Notes under the pieces: generated by a model
Seen by the model: the letters and a program-made list of their open reading frames with translations, nothing else
What the model was told of the DNA's origin: nothing
The model's database searches: none
Position numbers and translations under genes: made by a program
DNA from: Bacillota bacterium
GTDB taxonomy: Bacteria; Bacillota; Clostridia; Tissierellales; Sporanaerobacteraceae
Direction of reading: 5' to 3'
DNA: 7,798 nt
NCBI GenBank assembly: GCA_029779375.1
Contig: JAKPAR010000233.1
Span: forward strand, 1-7,798
Shown: piece by piece, positions 1 to 6,633 of the stretch
How positions within the stretch are numbered: the stretch's first letter is position 1
How the letters are laid out: each line of letters starts with the position of its first letter

Positions 1-4
1 ATGT

Positions 5-436
5 GTGAATAATGTTATCTTGATTGGTAGACTTACTAGAGACCCGGAGCTTAGGTTTCTTCCTGTAAATGGAACCCCTGTATCTACTTTTAGTATTGCT
101 GTAGATAAACAATTGCCTAAAGAAAAAAAACAAGAAATGGAAGCAAAAGGACAACCAACAGCAGATTTTATAAATATCGTTGTTTGGGGGAAACAAGCTG
201 AAAATTGTGCAAATTATTTGGCTAAGGGAAGGCTTGTAGCCATTCAAGGGAGACTTCAGTCAAGGTCTTACGAGGCAAAAGATGGTACTAGAAGGTATGT
301 GACAGAAGTAGTTGCAGAAAGGGTTCAATTTTTAGAATGGGGAGACAACAAAAATTCTGATTTTAATGATGACAATTCTGATTTTCCTGGCATTGAAGGC
401 TTTCACAATGTAGATGATGATGATATTCCATTCTAG
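5..436 (+). CDS. ssb: single-stranded DNA-binding protein SSB
   Basis: Binds and protects single-stranded DNA in replication, recombination and repair, and recruits partner proteins through its C-terminal tip. The 143-residue product has an OB fold at about residues 1-111, opening with the family N-terminus NNVILIGRLTRDPELRF and containing the conserved stretches ADFINIVVWGKQAEN and GRLQSRSYE. It ends in the acidic tip DDDDIPF, the partner-binding peptide. The GTG at 5 is chosen because it gives the exact family N-terminus; its ribosome binding site would lie left of the window. Two differences from the Bacillus protein, compared from memory: the loop between the early strands (about residues 35-53, rich in Lys and Glu) is some seven residues longer, and the linker to the tip is short and acidic (about residues 112-136) rather than long and Gly/Gln-rich. 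rpsR follows after 15 bases, as in the usual rpsF-ssb-rpsR operon; rpsF is presumably just outside the window. Confidence 0.97.
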   Translation: MNNVILIGRLTRDPELRFLPVNGTPVSTFSIAVDKQLPKEKKQEMEAKGQPTADFINIVVWGKQAENCANYLAKGRLVAIQGRLQSRSYEAKDGTRRYVTEVVAERVQFLEWGDNKNSDFNDDNSDFPGIEGFHNVDDDDIPF

Positions 437-451
437 AAGGAGGGAAAGTAG

Positions 452-679
452 ATGGTACAAAAAAGATATAAATCAAGAAAAAGAGTTTGTAGTTTTTGTG
501 CAGACAAAGCTGAAGATATAGATTACAAAGATATAAATAAACTTAAAAAATATATCACAGAAAGAGGCAAAATATTGCCAAGAAGAATTACAGGAAACTG
601 TGCAAAACACCAAAGACAACTTACAAGAGCTATAAAGAGAGCAAGACAAATAGCATTGTTGCCATATAGTGCAGACTAA
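452..679 (+). CDS. rpsR: 30S ribosomal protein S18 (zinc-ligand form)
   Basis: Small-subunit ribosomal protein that pairs with S6 on the platform of the 30S subunit. The 75-residue length and the core [21 protein letters not shown] (about residues 35-55) are typical of S18. Cys13, Cys16, Cys50 and His53 form a CxxC...CxxH set, the zinc-binding (C+) version of this protein; many bacteria carry a C- paralogue that has lost these residues. The ATG at 452 is preceded by a strong AAGGAGGG ribosome binding site at about 437-444. The gene sits 15 bases after ssb and is followed by an intrinsic terminator, so it is the last gene of its unit. Confidence 0.98.
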   Translation: MVQKRYKSRKRVCSFCADKAEDIDYKDINKLKKYITERGKILPRRITGNCAKHQRQLTRAIKRARQIALLPYSAD

Positions 680-736
680 AAAAGAGAGGAATTTCCTCAA
701 TGTCATTAAGTTAAGAAATTTAACCAAGATTTTAGA

Positions 737-773
737 AGCAGAGTATGTTTAAATACATACTCTGTTCTTTTTT
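737..773 (+). terminator. intrinsic terminator after rpsR
   Basis: A perfect 10-bp stem (CAGAGTATGT at 739-748 pairing with ACATACTCTG at 755-764) closes a six-base loop. Two weaker outer pairs can extend it to 737, and the T-rich run TTCTTTTTT follows at 765-773. It should end the ssb-rpsR transcript. The stretch from 680 to 736 holds only two short dyads (686-698 and 710-724) and no gene. Confidence 0.93.
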
Positions 774-774
774 A

Positions 775-803
775 TTATACATATTTAAAAAAGGGTATAT
801 AAT
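775..803 (+). promoter_or_regulatory. possible weak promoter for the 829 gene
   Basis: TATAAT at 798-803 matches the sigma-A -10 box, but the bases 17 upstream (TTATAC, 775-780) are a poor -35 box. A promoter is expected here because a strong terminator separates this gene from rpsR. AT-rich DNA produces TATAAT by chance, so the exact site is uncertain. The leader of about 20 bases is too short for a riboswitch. Confidence 0.25.
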
Positions 804-828
804 AATATTATAGAGAGGGGGAGATATA

Positions 829-1344
829 ATGGATAAAAAAATGACCACAGAATTTGTTACTAGAACTGCTATCCTTTTAGCCGTAGCTTTAGTTCTACAG
901 ATGACTTTAAGAGGGGTAGGACAGCCACTGGTAGGACCATTGATTAATTTTGTACTTATCATGAGTGTATATTTGGTAAGCGTAGGTTCTGGAATTATAG
1001 TAGGATGTTTGACACCACTTTTAGCTTTTGCTTTTGGGATAACACCATTTTTTCCAATAGTTCCTTTTATAATGGTTGGGAATGTACTCTATGTAGCTTT
1101 CTTTAACTTTTTTAGAAATAAAATTAAAAAAGCTGGAGATATTTATGCAATAATATTTGCTAGTTTTATAAAATATGTATTTTTGACTGTTTCAGCTAGA
1201 TATATTGTGGTACTATTTGCAAAAGTGCCTCCAAAGATAATAGCAGCTTTTTCACTTCCACAACTTTATACTGCACTGGTTGGAGGGGCTTTGGCGATTA
1301 TAGTGAAAAGATTTCTTCCAAAATCTATGTTTCTTCACTCCTAA
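829..1344 (+). CDS. putative ECF transporter S component-like membrane protein
   Basis: A 171-residue, very hydrophobic protein with about six membrane segments (near residues 11-27, 36-51, 53-70, 74-95, 104-130 and 144-162) and almost no soluble part. The length, helix number, Ala/Gly/Pro-rich helices and the motifs LLAVALVLQ, GCLTPLLAFAFGI and PFIMVGNVLYV resemble substrate-binding (S) components of energy-coupling factor vitamin/metal importers. Such proteins bind the small molecule and rely on a separate EcfA/EcfA'/EcfT module, which is not encoded in this window. The substrate cannot be read from the sequence. The ATG at 829 is supported by the purine-rich GAGGGGGAG at 815-823; a second ATG at 841 is less well placed. 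The gene stands alone between two terminators. The S-component assignment is by resemblance; it could be another small membrane family. Confidence 0.75.
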   Translation: MDKKMTTEFVTRTAILLAVALVLQMTLRGVGQPLVGPLINFVLIMSVYLVSVGSGIIVGCLTPLLAFAFGITPFFPIVPFIMVGNVLYVAFFNFFRNKIKKAGDIYAIIFASFIKYVFLTVSARYIVVLFAKVPPKIIAAFSLPQLYTALVGGALAIIVKRFLPKSMFLHS

Positions 1345-1368
1345 CACCTTCTTTTGAAGGTGTTTTTT
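1343..1368 (+). terminator. intrinsic terminator overlapping the stop of the 829 gene
   Basis: AACACCTTC (1343-1351) pairs perfectly with GAAGGTGTT (1356-1364) around a TTTT loop, and the T run ends at 1368. The stem begins inside the TAA stop codon at 1342-1344, an unusually compact gene end. It should isolate the S-component-like gene from the operon downstream. Confidence 0.93.
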
Positions 1369-1371
1369 GGT

Positions 1372-1400
1372 TTGACATACTATTCAATAGCTTGTATTAT
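1372..1400 (+). promoter_or_regulatory. sigma-A promoter of the MazG-like/DUF2232/gdpP/rplI/dnaB operon
   Basis: A perfect -35 box TTGACA (1372-1377) is separated by exactly 17 bases from TATTAT (1395-1400), one mismatch from the -10 consensus. It starts four bases after the T run of the preceding terminator. The expected transcript start is about 1406-1408, leaving a leader of about 60 bases before the first gene. No further terminator is seen before the end of dnaB, so this promoter probably drives all five genes to 6574. The leader contains T-rich runs (1427-1440) but no structure I recognise as a riboswitch. Confidence 0.85.
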
Positions 1401-1403
1401 TTT

Positions 1404-1416
1404 AATAAGACTTATT
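1404..1416 (+). promoter_or_regulatory. possible operator-like dyad at the transcript start
   Basis: AATAAG (1404-1409) and CTTATT (1411-1416) form an inverted repeat around A1410, right over the expected +1 of the strong promoter. A repressor site is possible from the position. The dyad is short and AT-rich and matches no regulator site I know, so it may be chance. Confidence 0.2.
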
Positions 1417-1468
1417 TTTAAAAGGGTTTTTTAGTTTTTTGGAGAAATAATATAGAGGGTGAGGAAAT

Positions 1469-1792
1469 ATGAGAGATGGAAAAGATATAGATATCATGAA
1501 AAATGTAAAAGTAGTGGAATGGCTCAAATGTGAATTGCTTTCTTCTGTTGCCAGTCTTTTTCAATTGTTGCAAAGTGGAATAAAAAATGCTAAGGACGAT
1601 ATGTTGGATTTAATATCTAATATTATATTGCTTGCCTATTTGTTGGGTAAACGATTGGGACTTAGCTATGAAAGTATTGACTTAAAGGTAGAAGATAAAA
1701 TAAAGTTAGGACTAATAGAAGAACATCAAGTAGAAAAATGGTATGGAGATTTAAGTGAGCTACATGAATATTATAATACAAATAGAAGATAG
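1469..1792 (+). CDS. MazG-like family protein
   Basis: A 107-residue, mostly helical soluble protein resembling the small MazG-like family found in clostridia near gdpP. The core is WLKCELLSSVASLFQLLQSG (residues 18-37) followed by DDMLDLISNIILLAYLLGKR (residues 43-62), with a charged tail. True MazG and related all-alpha NTP pyrophosphatases hydrolyse (d)NTPs to NMP and PPi using an EExxE...ExxD metal site. Here only Glu22 and the Asp43/Asp44/Asp47 cluster are obvious, so catalytic activity is not assured. The ATG at 1469 is preceded by GAGGGTGAGG (about 1455-1464); an internal ATG at 1496 lacks such a site. It is the first gene of the operon, 11 bases before the DUF2232 gene, and shares a transcript with gdpP and dnaB, which fits but does not prove a nucleotide-related role. 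Confidence 0.78.
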   Translation: MRDGKDIDIMKNVKVVEWLKCELLSSVASLFQLLQSGIKNAKDDMLDLISNIILLAYLLGKRLGLSYESIDLKVEDKIKLGLIEEHQVEKWYGDLSELHEYYNTNRR

Positions 1793-1797
1793 GAGTG
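1791..1797 (+). promoter_or_regulatory. ribosome binding site deciding a TTG start
   Basis: AGGAGTG overlaps the stop codon of the MazG-like gene and lies eight bases (from the end of AGGAG) before TTG at 1804. The alternative GTG at 1795 sits inside this site and has no site of its own, so TTG 1804 is the better start for the DUF2232 gene. Confidence 0.7.
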
Positions 1798-1803
1798 AAA
1801 AGC

Positions 1804-2754
1804 TTGAATTTTAAAAATGAAAAGACAAAGGCTTTCTTGGAATCGCTTTTGATGATTCTATTAGGTACAATATATATACTAATAGGTATAAACTTTGTCC
1901 CTGTAATAAGTATAGTTTTTCCAGCTTTTTTTATAATATTAGGAGTTAGACATGGAATAGAATACAATATAGTCAGTATTTTGATATCTACTCTTGTTGT
2001 AGGGTTGGTTGTAGATAAATATACTGCGTTTTTTATATTTATTGCTTTTGTGCCTTTAAGTGTTGTAATCAATTATGTAATAAAAAAGAGGGGGAAATCT
2101 CAAGAACTGATTTTATATTCAACCATTACCTCTCTTGCATCTTATGTTATAGCTATAGTGCTAGTTAAGAAACTTTTTAATATAAGTTTTATAGATCAAA
2201 TTGAAAAATCTTTTTCTTTGGTTTTAAAAACTCAATTAGATATGTTAAAAGAAACAGGACTTTCTAATTATGAAGTATATCAGACCAAGAATATTCTAGA
2301 AAGTGCTTATGAGTATATGGTTTTAATCATACCTTCTGCTGTGATGATTTTTTCATTGCTGACAGCATATTTGAATTCAATATTATCAATATTTATTTTG
2401 AGAAAGTTGGGATATGGTATAGTATTTGTACCTAGATTTTCTTATTTTAAATTGCCAAACAATTTTATTTTAGGAATTGTAGTTATTTATCTTGGAGTAT
2501 TTTTGTTAAAACAGTTGAAAGTTTTTTATTATGAAACAATATTTATCAATGTAAGTGCTTTGATATCTTTTGCTTTTTTCTTACAGGGTTTAGCTGTTTT
2601 GATTTTCTTGATAAATAAAAGTAGATTAAAGCAAGTTGGTAAAGTGATTTTTATAGTACTTTTGATATTTAGTTTTCCTTTAAGTGCAATTATTTCTATG
2701 GTTGGTTTTTTAGATATCATATTTAATTTCAGGGGAATTAAAAAGGAAATATAA
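1804..2754 (+). CDS. DUF2232 (YybS-type) multi-spanning membrane protein
   Basis: A membrane protein of 316 residues from the TTG at 1804, or 319 from the GTG at 1795. It has about eight or nine hydrophobic segments, with the only long polar stretch near residues 126-165 (QIEKSF to [12 protein letters not shown]), probably a loop outside the bilayer. The C-terminal part, with [17 protein letters not shown] and the ending [14 protein letters not shown], fits the DUF2232/YybS family. The position directly before gdpP (19 bases) and rplI matches the yybS-yybT-rplI order known from Bacillus. No biochemical function is established for this family. Its steady linkage to GdpP suggests a shared membrane role, such as sensing or helping GdpP, but that is inference. 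A distant relation to transporter S components is also possible and could not be tested here. Confidence 0.88.
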   Translation: MNFKNEKTKAFLESLLMILLGTIYILIGINFVPVISIVFPAFFIILGVRHGIEYNIVSILISTLVVGLVVDKYTAFFIFIAFVPLSVVINYVIKKRGKSQELILYSTITSLASYVIAIVLVKKLFNISFIDQIEKSFSLVLKTQLDMLKETGLSNYEVYQTKNILESAYEYMVLIIPSAVMIFSLLTAYLNSILSIFILRKLGYGIVFVPRFSYFKLPNNFILGIVVIYLGVFLLKQLKVFYYETIFINVSALISFAFFLQGLAVLIFLINKSRLKQVGKVIFIVLLIFSFPLSAIISMVGFLDIIFNFRGIKKEI

Positions 2755-2773
2755 ATCCTTTGGGAGGATAAAA

Positions 2774-4777
2774 ATGAAAGAAAATAAATATTCTAGATTA
2801 GTTGCACCAAATGATAAAATATATCTGTGGATAATAGCTATATTTGTAATTGTATTATTTTTTTATAATACAATAATAGGTTTTGTTGGTGTACTTGTAT
2901 TGATATATCTCATTTATTATTATTGGAAAAATATTCATGCAAAAAAACAGGAGTGGACTAGATATATTGAAGGTCTAGCAGAAGAATTTGATTCTGTGAC
3001 TAAAGAAGCTATTTTCAATATGCCTATACCTTTAACTATGATAGGTAAGAATGGAAATATTAGATGGTATAATACAAGGTTTTTAAGCATGATGGAAGAG
3101 AAAGATATTTTAGACAAGAACATAGCCGATCTTGTACCAGGAATGAAGGTAGAGGAAATATTTAAAGGAAATACTGGGCTTGTTGAAATAAATTTCAAAG
3201 AAAATTATTTCAAAATCTATTACAATATAGTTGATTCTAAAAAGACTATAAATTCAAATGATACAATTGCTATGCTTTATTGGATTGATAATACTAGTTT
3301 TTCTTTATTAAAAGAAAGGTACAATGATGAAAAACTTATAGTTTGTGTGGCTCAAGTGGATAACTATGATGAAGTGAAGGCAAATACTGATGAGGTAAAT
3401 AGACCTATTGTATTTGCAGAAATAGATAAGAGAATTAACTCTTACGTTTCAAGTATGAATGGATTTGTGAGAAAATATGAAAATGATAAATATATGATAA
3501 TTTTTGAAAATGCTCATTTAGAGCATTTGGAAGACAAAAAATTTGATATTTTAGATAAAATACGTGAAATAGATTTAGGAAATAAAATTCCTATTACTTT
3601 GAGTATGGGAGTAGGTGTAAATGGGAAAAATCCTAATCAGACTTATGAATATGCAAAAGCTGCTATAGATATTGCATTAGGCAGAGGAGGAGATCAAGCA
3701 GTTGTTAAAAAAATTGATAAATTGAGTTTTTATGGTGGCAAGACTAAAGCTGTTGAAAAGAGAAACAAGGTTAAATCTAGAGTTATATCTCATGCTTTAA
3801 GGCAACTTATAGACCAATCTGAAGTTGTATTTATAATGGGACATCAAAATGCTGATATGGATTCTTTTGGTGCAAGTGTTGGAATATTAAGGGCTGTTAA
3901 AAATAGAAACAAAAAAGGATATATAGTACTTAAAGATTCTAATCCATCTATAAAAAATATTTATGATAGAATGAAAAAAGAGCAAGCAGAAATTTTGGAT
4001 TCAATTTTGACTCCTGAGGAGGCTATGAATAAAGCCAATAAATTTGATTTACTTGTTGTTGTTGACAATCATAAGCCAAGTTTTATGGAAGCTCCAGAAT
4101 TGCTAAAGGCAATAGATAAAGTGGTTCTTATAGATCACCATAGAAGAGGAGCAGAATTTATAGAAGATCCAGTTCTTACTTATTTGGAACCATATGCATC
4201 ATCAACTTGCGAATTGGTTACAGAAATACTATACTATATGTCAGATAAGATGGAACTTACAAATTTTGAAGCAGATGCCCTTCTTGCAGGTATAAGTGTG
4301 GATACGAAAAATTTCACTTTTCAAACAGGAGTACGTACCTTTGAAGCAGCTTCTTTTTTGAAAAGAGCTGGAGCAGATACTACTTCTGTGAGACAACTTT
4401 TTAGAGATGACTACAAAACTTTTTTGTTAAAGGCAGAAGTAGTTAAAAATGCAAAAGTTGTATATGACAAAATAGCTGTATCAAGACTTTCAAAGGAAAC
4501 ACAGGATTCTGTTCTTATTGCAGCTCAAGCTGCCAATGAGCTTCTAAATATAAATGGAGTTTCAGCTTCTTTTGTGTTGGCTTTAACTAACGGGAAAATT
4601 CATATAAGTGGTAGATCTTTAGGCGATATTTCTGTTCAATTGATATTGGAAAAATTGGGTGGAGGAGGACATTTAACTAGTGCTGGTGTACAGCTTGAGA
4701 ATATGAGTATTGATGAAGCTGAAGAAATGCTTAAAAAAGCTATAGATGAATATTTAAAGGAAGGTGAGGATAAATGA
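2774..4777 (+). CDS. gdpP: cyclic-di-AMP phosphodiesterase GdpP (YybT family)
   Basis: Membrane-bound enzyme that hydrolyses c-di-AMP to pApA, setting the level of a messenger that controls potassium and osmolyte uptake and wall stress. At 667 residues it has the family's length and domain order: two membrane helices (about 15-51), a PAS-type sensor domain (about 75-175, heme-binding in studied relatives), a degenerate GGDEF domain (about 187-315) in which the signature reads ENDKY (236-240), a DHH domain (about 338-515) and DHHA1 (about 575-655). The metal ligands expected for the family are all present: His357, Asp361, Asp363, Asp431, His455 (in DHH 454-456) and Asp510. The GGGGH motif is at 629-633. 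An intact catalytic centre argues for an active phosphodiesterase, while the GGDEF domain should not make c-di-GMP. The ATG follows GGGAGGA at 2762-2768. The stop overlaps the rplI start (ATGA), pointing to translational coupling. Confidence 0.97.
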   Translation: MKENKYSRLVAPNDKIYLWIIAIFVIVLFFYNTIIGFVGVLVLIYLIYYYWKNIHAKKQEWTRYIEGLAEEFDSVTKEAIFNMPIPLTMIGKNGNIRWYNTRFLSMMEEKDILDKNIADLVPGMKVEEIFKGNTGLVEINFKENYFKIYYNIVDSKKTINSNDTIAMLYWIDNTSFSLLKERYNDEKLIVCVAQVDNYDEVKANTDEVNRPIVFAEIDKRINSYVSSMNGFVRKYENDKYMIIFENAHLEHLEDKKFDILDKIREIDLGNKIPITLSMGVGVNGKNPNQTYEYAKAAIDIALGRGGDQAVVKKIDKLSFYGGKTKAVEKRNKVKSRVISHALRQLIDQSEVVFIMGHQNADMDSFGASVGILRAVKNRNKKGYIVLKDSNPSIKNIYDRMKKEQAEILDSILTPEEAMNKANKFDLLVVVDNHKPSFMEAPELLKAIDKVVLIDHHRRGAEFIEDPVLTYLEPYASSTCELVTEILYYMSDKMELTNFEADALLAGISVDTKNFTFQTGVRTFEAASFLKRAGADTTSVRQLFRDDYKTFLLKAEVVKNAKVVYDKIAVSRLSKETQDSVLIAAQAANELLNINGVSASFVLALTNGKIHISGRSLGDISVQLILEKLGGGGHLTSAGVQLENMSIDEAEEMLKKAIDEYLKEGEDK

Positions 4778-5223
4778 AAGTGATATTGTTAGATGATGTA
4801 AAAGGATTAGGGAAAAAGGGTGATTTAGTCAATGCTAAAGATGGATATGCTAGAAATTTTTTGTTTCCAAAGAACCTTGCTATAGAGGCTACAGAAGGAA
4901 ATTTGAAAGTGCTTAAAGAAAAGAAGAAATCAGAAGCTATTAAGAAGGAAGAAGAATACAAAAAGGCTTTAGAACTTAAGAAAAAATTGGATGAAAGTAC
5001 TGTTGAAATCAAAGGAAAGGCTGGAGATGGAGGAAGATTATTTGGTTCTATAACTTCAAAAGATATAGCAGAAGCTCTCCAAAAACAATATAAAGTTAAG
5101 ATTGACAAGAGAAAAATTGTTCTTGACGAAAATATAAAAACTATTGGGACAACTATTGTGGATGTAAAAATTTATCCAGAGGTAGTGGCTAAACTCAGAG
5201 TGAAAGTAGTAGAAGAAAACTAG
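4774..5223 (+). CDS. rplI: 50S ribosomal protein L9
   Basis: Large-subunit protein that binds 23S rRNA near the L1 stalk and helps maintain reading frame. The 149-residue product has the three-part L9 form: an N-terminal RNA-binding domain (about 1-40) with the signature [20 protein letters not shown] at 13-32, a long charged connecting helix (about 41-75, rich in Lys and Glu), and a C-terminal domain (about 76-148) with GRLFGSIT at 87-94. The ATG overlaps the gdpP stop as ATGA, and its ribosome binding site (GGAAGGTGAGG, about 4759-4769) lies inside the gdpP coding region. dnaB follows after four bases, the order seen in many Firmicutes. Confidence 0.98.
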   Translation: MKVILLDDVKGLGKKGDLVNAKDGYARNFLFPKNLAIEATEGNLKVLKEKKKSEAIKKEEEYKKALELKKKLDESTVEIKGKAGDGGRLFGSITSKDIAEALQKQYKVKIDKRKIVLDENIKTIGTTIVDVKIYPEVVAKLRVKVVEEN

Positions 5224-5232
5224 AGAGGTGAT
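5224..5232 (+). promoter_or_regulatory. ribosome binding site overlapping the presumed dnaB start
   Basis: AGAGGTGAT resembles the AGGAGGTGA consensus, yet the only conventional in-frame start, GTG at 5228, lies inside it. With this site the best-spaced in-frame codon would be ATA at 5237, a very rare start. Either GTG 5228 is read with a weak upstream site, aided by coupling to rplI, or a non-standard start is used. Confidence 0.5.
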
Positions 5233-6574
5233 TGAGATAGATATTCAAACTTTAGGGAGAATACCTCCCCATAGTCTTGAAGCGGAGCAGTCTGTGTTGG
5301 GAGCTATGATTATTGACAAAGAAGCTATAAACACAGCTGTTGAAACTATTAGACCGGAAGATTTTTATAAGGAAGCAAATAAGGAAATTTATGAGACTAT
5401 TTTGGAATTATACAATAGAAATGAGCCAGTAGACCTTATTACTTTGTCTGAAGAATTGAAAAAAAGGGGAACTTTAGAAAATGTGGGGGGAATTAATTAT
5501 TTAACAAGCCTTTCAGGAAGTGTTGCTACTACAGCCAATGTAAAATATTATTGCGATATAGTAGAAGAAAAATCTATTTTAAGAAGACTCATAAAATCTT
5601 GTGATGAAATAATAACTAAAAGTTTTGAAGATGCCGAAGAAGTTAATAGTATTATTGAAAGGGCAGAAAAAAGTATATTTGATATAACTCAAGGAAGAAA
5701 CAATGAAGGGTTTTCACCAATAAAGGAAGTTTTATTAGATAGTTTTTCTAGAATTGAAGAAATGTCTATGAATGAAGGCGGACTTACGGGTCTTACTACG
5801 GGTTTTTTAGATATTGATGAAAAACTTTCAGGGCTTCAAAAATCAGATTTGATACTATTGGCAGCAAGACCATCTATGGGAAAGACAGCTTTGGGATTAA
5901 ATATTGCATTGAATAGTGCAATAAAGGGGAACGGTCATGTTGCAATATTTAGTCTTGAGATGTCAAAAGAACAATTGGTTCAGAGGATGCTCAGCAGTGT
6001 TTCTCATGTAAATTTGCAGAAGATAATTAGTGGAAGACTTGATGAAGATGAATGGGTAAAAATAGTTCAAGCTATGGGTCCTCTTTCAAGTACAAATATA
6101 TTTATTGATGATACTCCAGGTATTTCTATTATGGAAATGAAGGCAAAATGTAGAAAATTGAAGATAGAAAAAGGATTGGATTTAGTAGTTGTAGACTATC
6201 TGCAACTTATGCAATCTGATTCTCCAAGTGAAAGTAGACAGCAAGAAATATCTTCGATTTCAAGGGGATTGAAAGCTTTGGCCAAAGAAATGGAATGCCC
6301 TGTATTGGCCCTTTCTCAACTTTCTCGTGCTCCAGAATTGAGATCTGATCACAGACCAATTCTTTCTGACTTGAGGGAGTCTGGAGCTATAGAACAAGAT
6401 GCAGATATAGTAATGTTTTTATATAGAGATGAATACTACAATGAAGATACGGATAAAAAGAATATAGGAGAAGTAATCATTGCAAAACACAGAAATGGTC
6501 CTACTGGTACGGTAGAATTGTTGTGGATGGGACAATTCACTAAGTTTGTCAATTTAGAAAAATATAGAGAGTAA
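5228..6574 (+). CDS. dnaB: replicative DNA helicase DnaB (DnaC in Bacillus naming)
   Basis: Hexameric ATP-driven helicase that unwinds DNA 5'-3' at the replication fork and works with the primase. The 448-residue protein has the N-terminal helical domain (about 12-115, starting GRIPPHSLEAEQSVLGAMI) and a RecA-type motor domain (about 185-448). Seen there are Walker A ARPSMGKT (213-220), the catalytic Glu244 in FSLEMS, Walker B VVVDYLQL (320-327) with Asp323, the SQLSR motif (363-367), DLRESGAIEQDAD (381-393) and KHRNGPTG (420-427) carrying the candidate arginine finger Arg422. No intein or truncation interrupts it. The GTG at 5228 is four bases after the rplI stop; the start is uncertain because a ribosome binding site overlaps it, but the conserved protein begins by about residue 10 in either case. 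No terminator hairpin is visible between its stop and the next gene. Confidence 0.97.
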   Translation: MIEIDIQTLGRIPPHSLEAEQSVLGAMIIDKEAINTAVETIRPEDFYKEANKEIYETILELYNRNEPVDLITLSEELKKRGTLENVGGINYLTSLSGSVATTANVKYYCDIVEEKSILRRLIKSCDEIITKSFEDAEEVNSIIERAEKSIFDITQGRNNEGFSPIKEVLLDSFSRIEEMSMNEGGLTGLTTGFLDIDEKLSGLQKSDLILLAARPSMGKTALGLNIALNSAIKGNGHVAIFSLEMSKEQLVQRMLSSVSHVNLQKIISGRLDEDEWVKIVQAMGPLSSTNIFIDDTPGISIMEMKAKCRKLKIEKGLDLVVVDYLQLMQSDSPSESRQQEISSISRGLKALAKEMECPVLALSQLSRAPELRSDHRPILSDLRESGAIEQDADIVMFLYRDEYYNEDTDKKNIGEVIIAKHRNGPTGTVELLWMGQFTKFVNLEKYRE

Positions 6575-6600
6575 TTTAAAACTTATGCAAATTGGGTATT

Positions 6601-6606
6601 TATAAT
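6601..6606 (+). promoter_or_regulatory. possible -10 box before the flavodiiron gene
   Basis: TATAAT lies 28 bases before the ATG of the flavodiiron gene, in a 59-base gap after dnaB. No good -35 box is found 16-18 bases upstream (AAAACT at 6578-6583), so this promoter is weak, activated or absent. If absent, the gene is read through from the dnaB operon. Confidence 0.25.
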
Positions 6607-6620
6607 ATGGCAAAAAAAAC

Positions 6621-6627
6621 GGGAGGG
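6621..6627 (+). promoter_or_regulatory. ribosome binding site deciding the flavodiiron start
   Basis: GGGAGGG sits six bases before ATG 6634. An in-frame ATG at 6607 would add nine residues, but no ribosome binding site precedes it, so 6634 is preferred. Confidence 0.75.
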
Positions 6628-6633
6628 ATTGTC

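Noticed and set aside
686..724. Short palindromes after rpsR (GAGGAA-T-TTCCTC and GTTAA-GAAAT-TTAAC)
   Set aside because: Five or six bp each with a one-base or AT-rich loop and no T run; the strong terminator just downstream explains transcript ending.
473..727. Open frame on the minus strand over rpsR
   Set aside because: It is antisense to a clear ribosomal protein gene, has a low-complexity Phe/Ser/Cys-rich product typical of the complement of an AT-rich gene, and lacks a convincing start site.
1401..1468. Riboswitch or c-di-AMP-sensing leader before the MazG-like gene
   Set aside because: The leader is only about 60 bases, T-rich, and contains no stable stems or conserved aptamer elements that I can recognise.
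1662..2072. 136-codon open frame on the minus strand over the MazG-like/DUF2232 junction
   Set aside because: Lies opposite two supported genes; the product is a shadow composition (Ile/Thr/Lys/Leu) with no family likeness.
4740..5108. 122-codon open frame on the minus strand over rplI
   Set aside because: Antisense to a clear L9 gene; Ser/Phe/Leu-rich shadow product.
6607..6633. ATG 6607 as an upstream start for the flavodiiron gene
   Set aside because: In frame, but it has no ribosome binding site, whereas GGGAGGG is ideally placed for ATG 6634.
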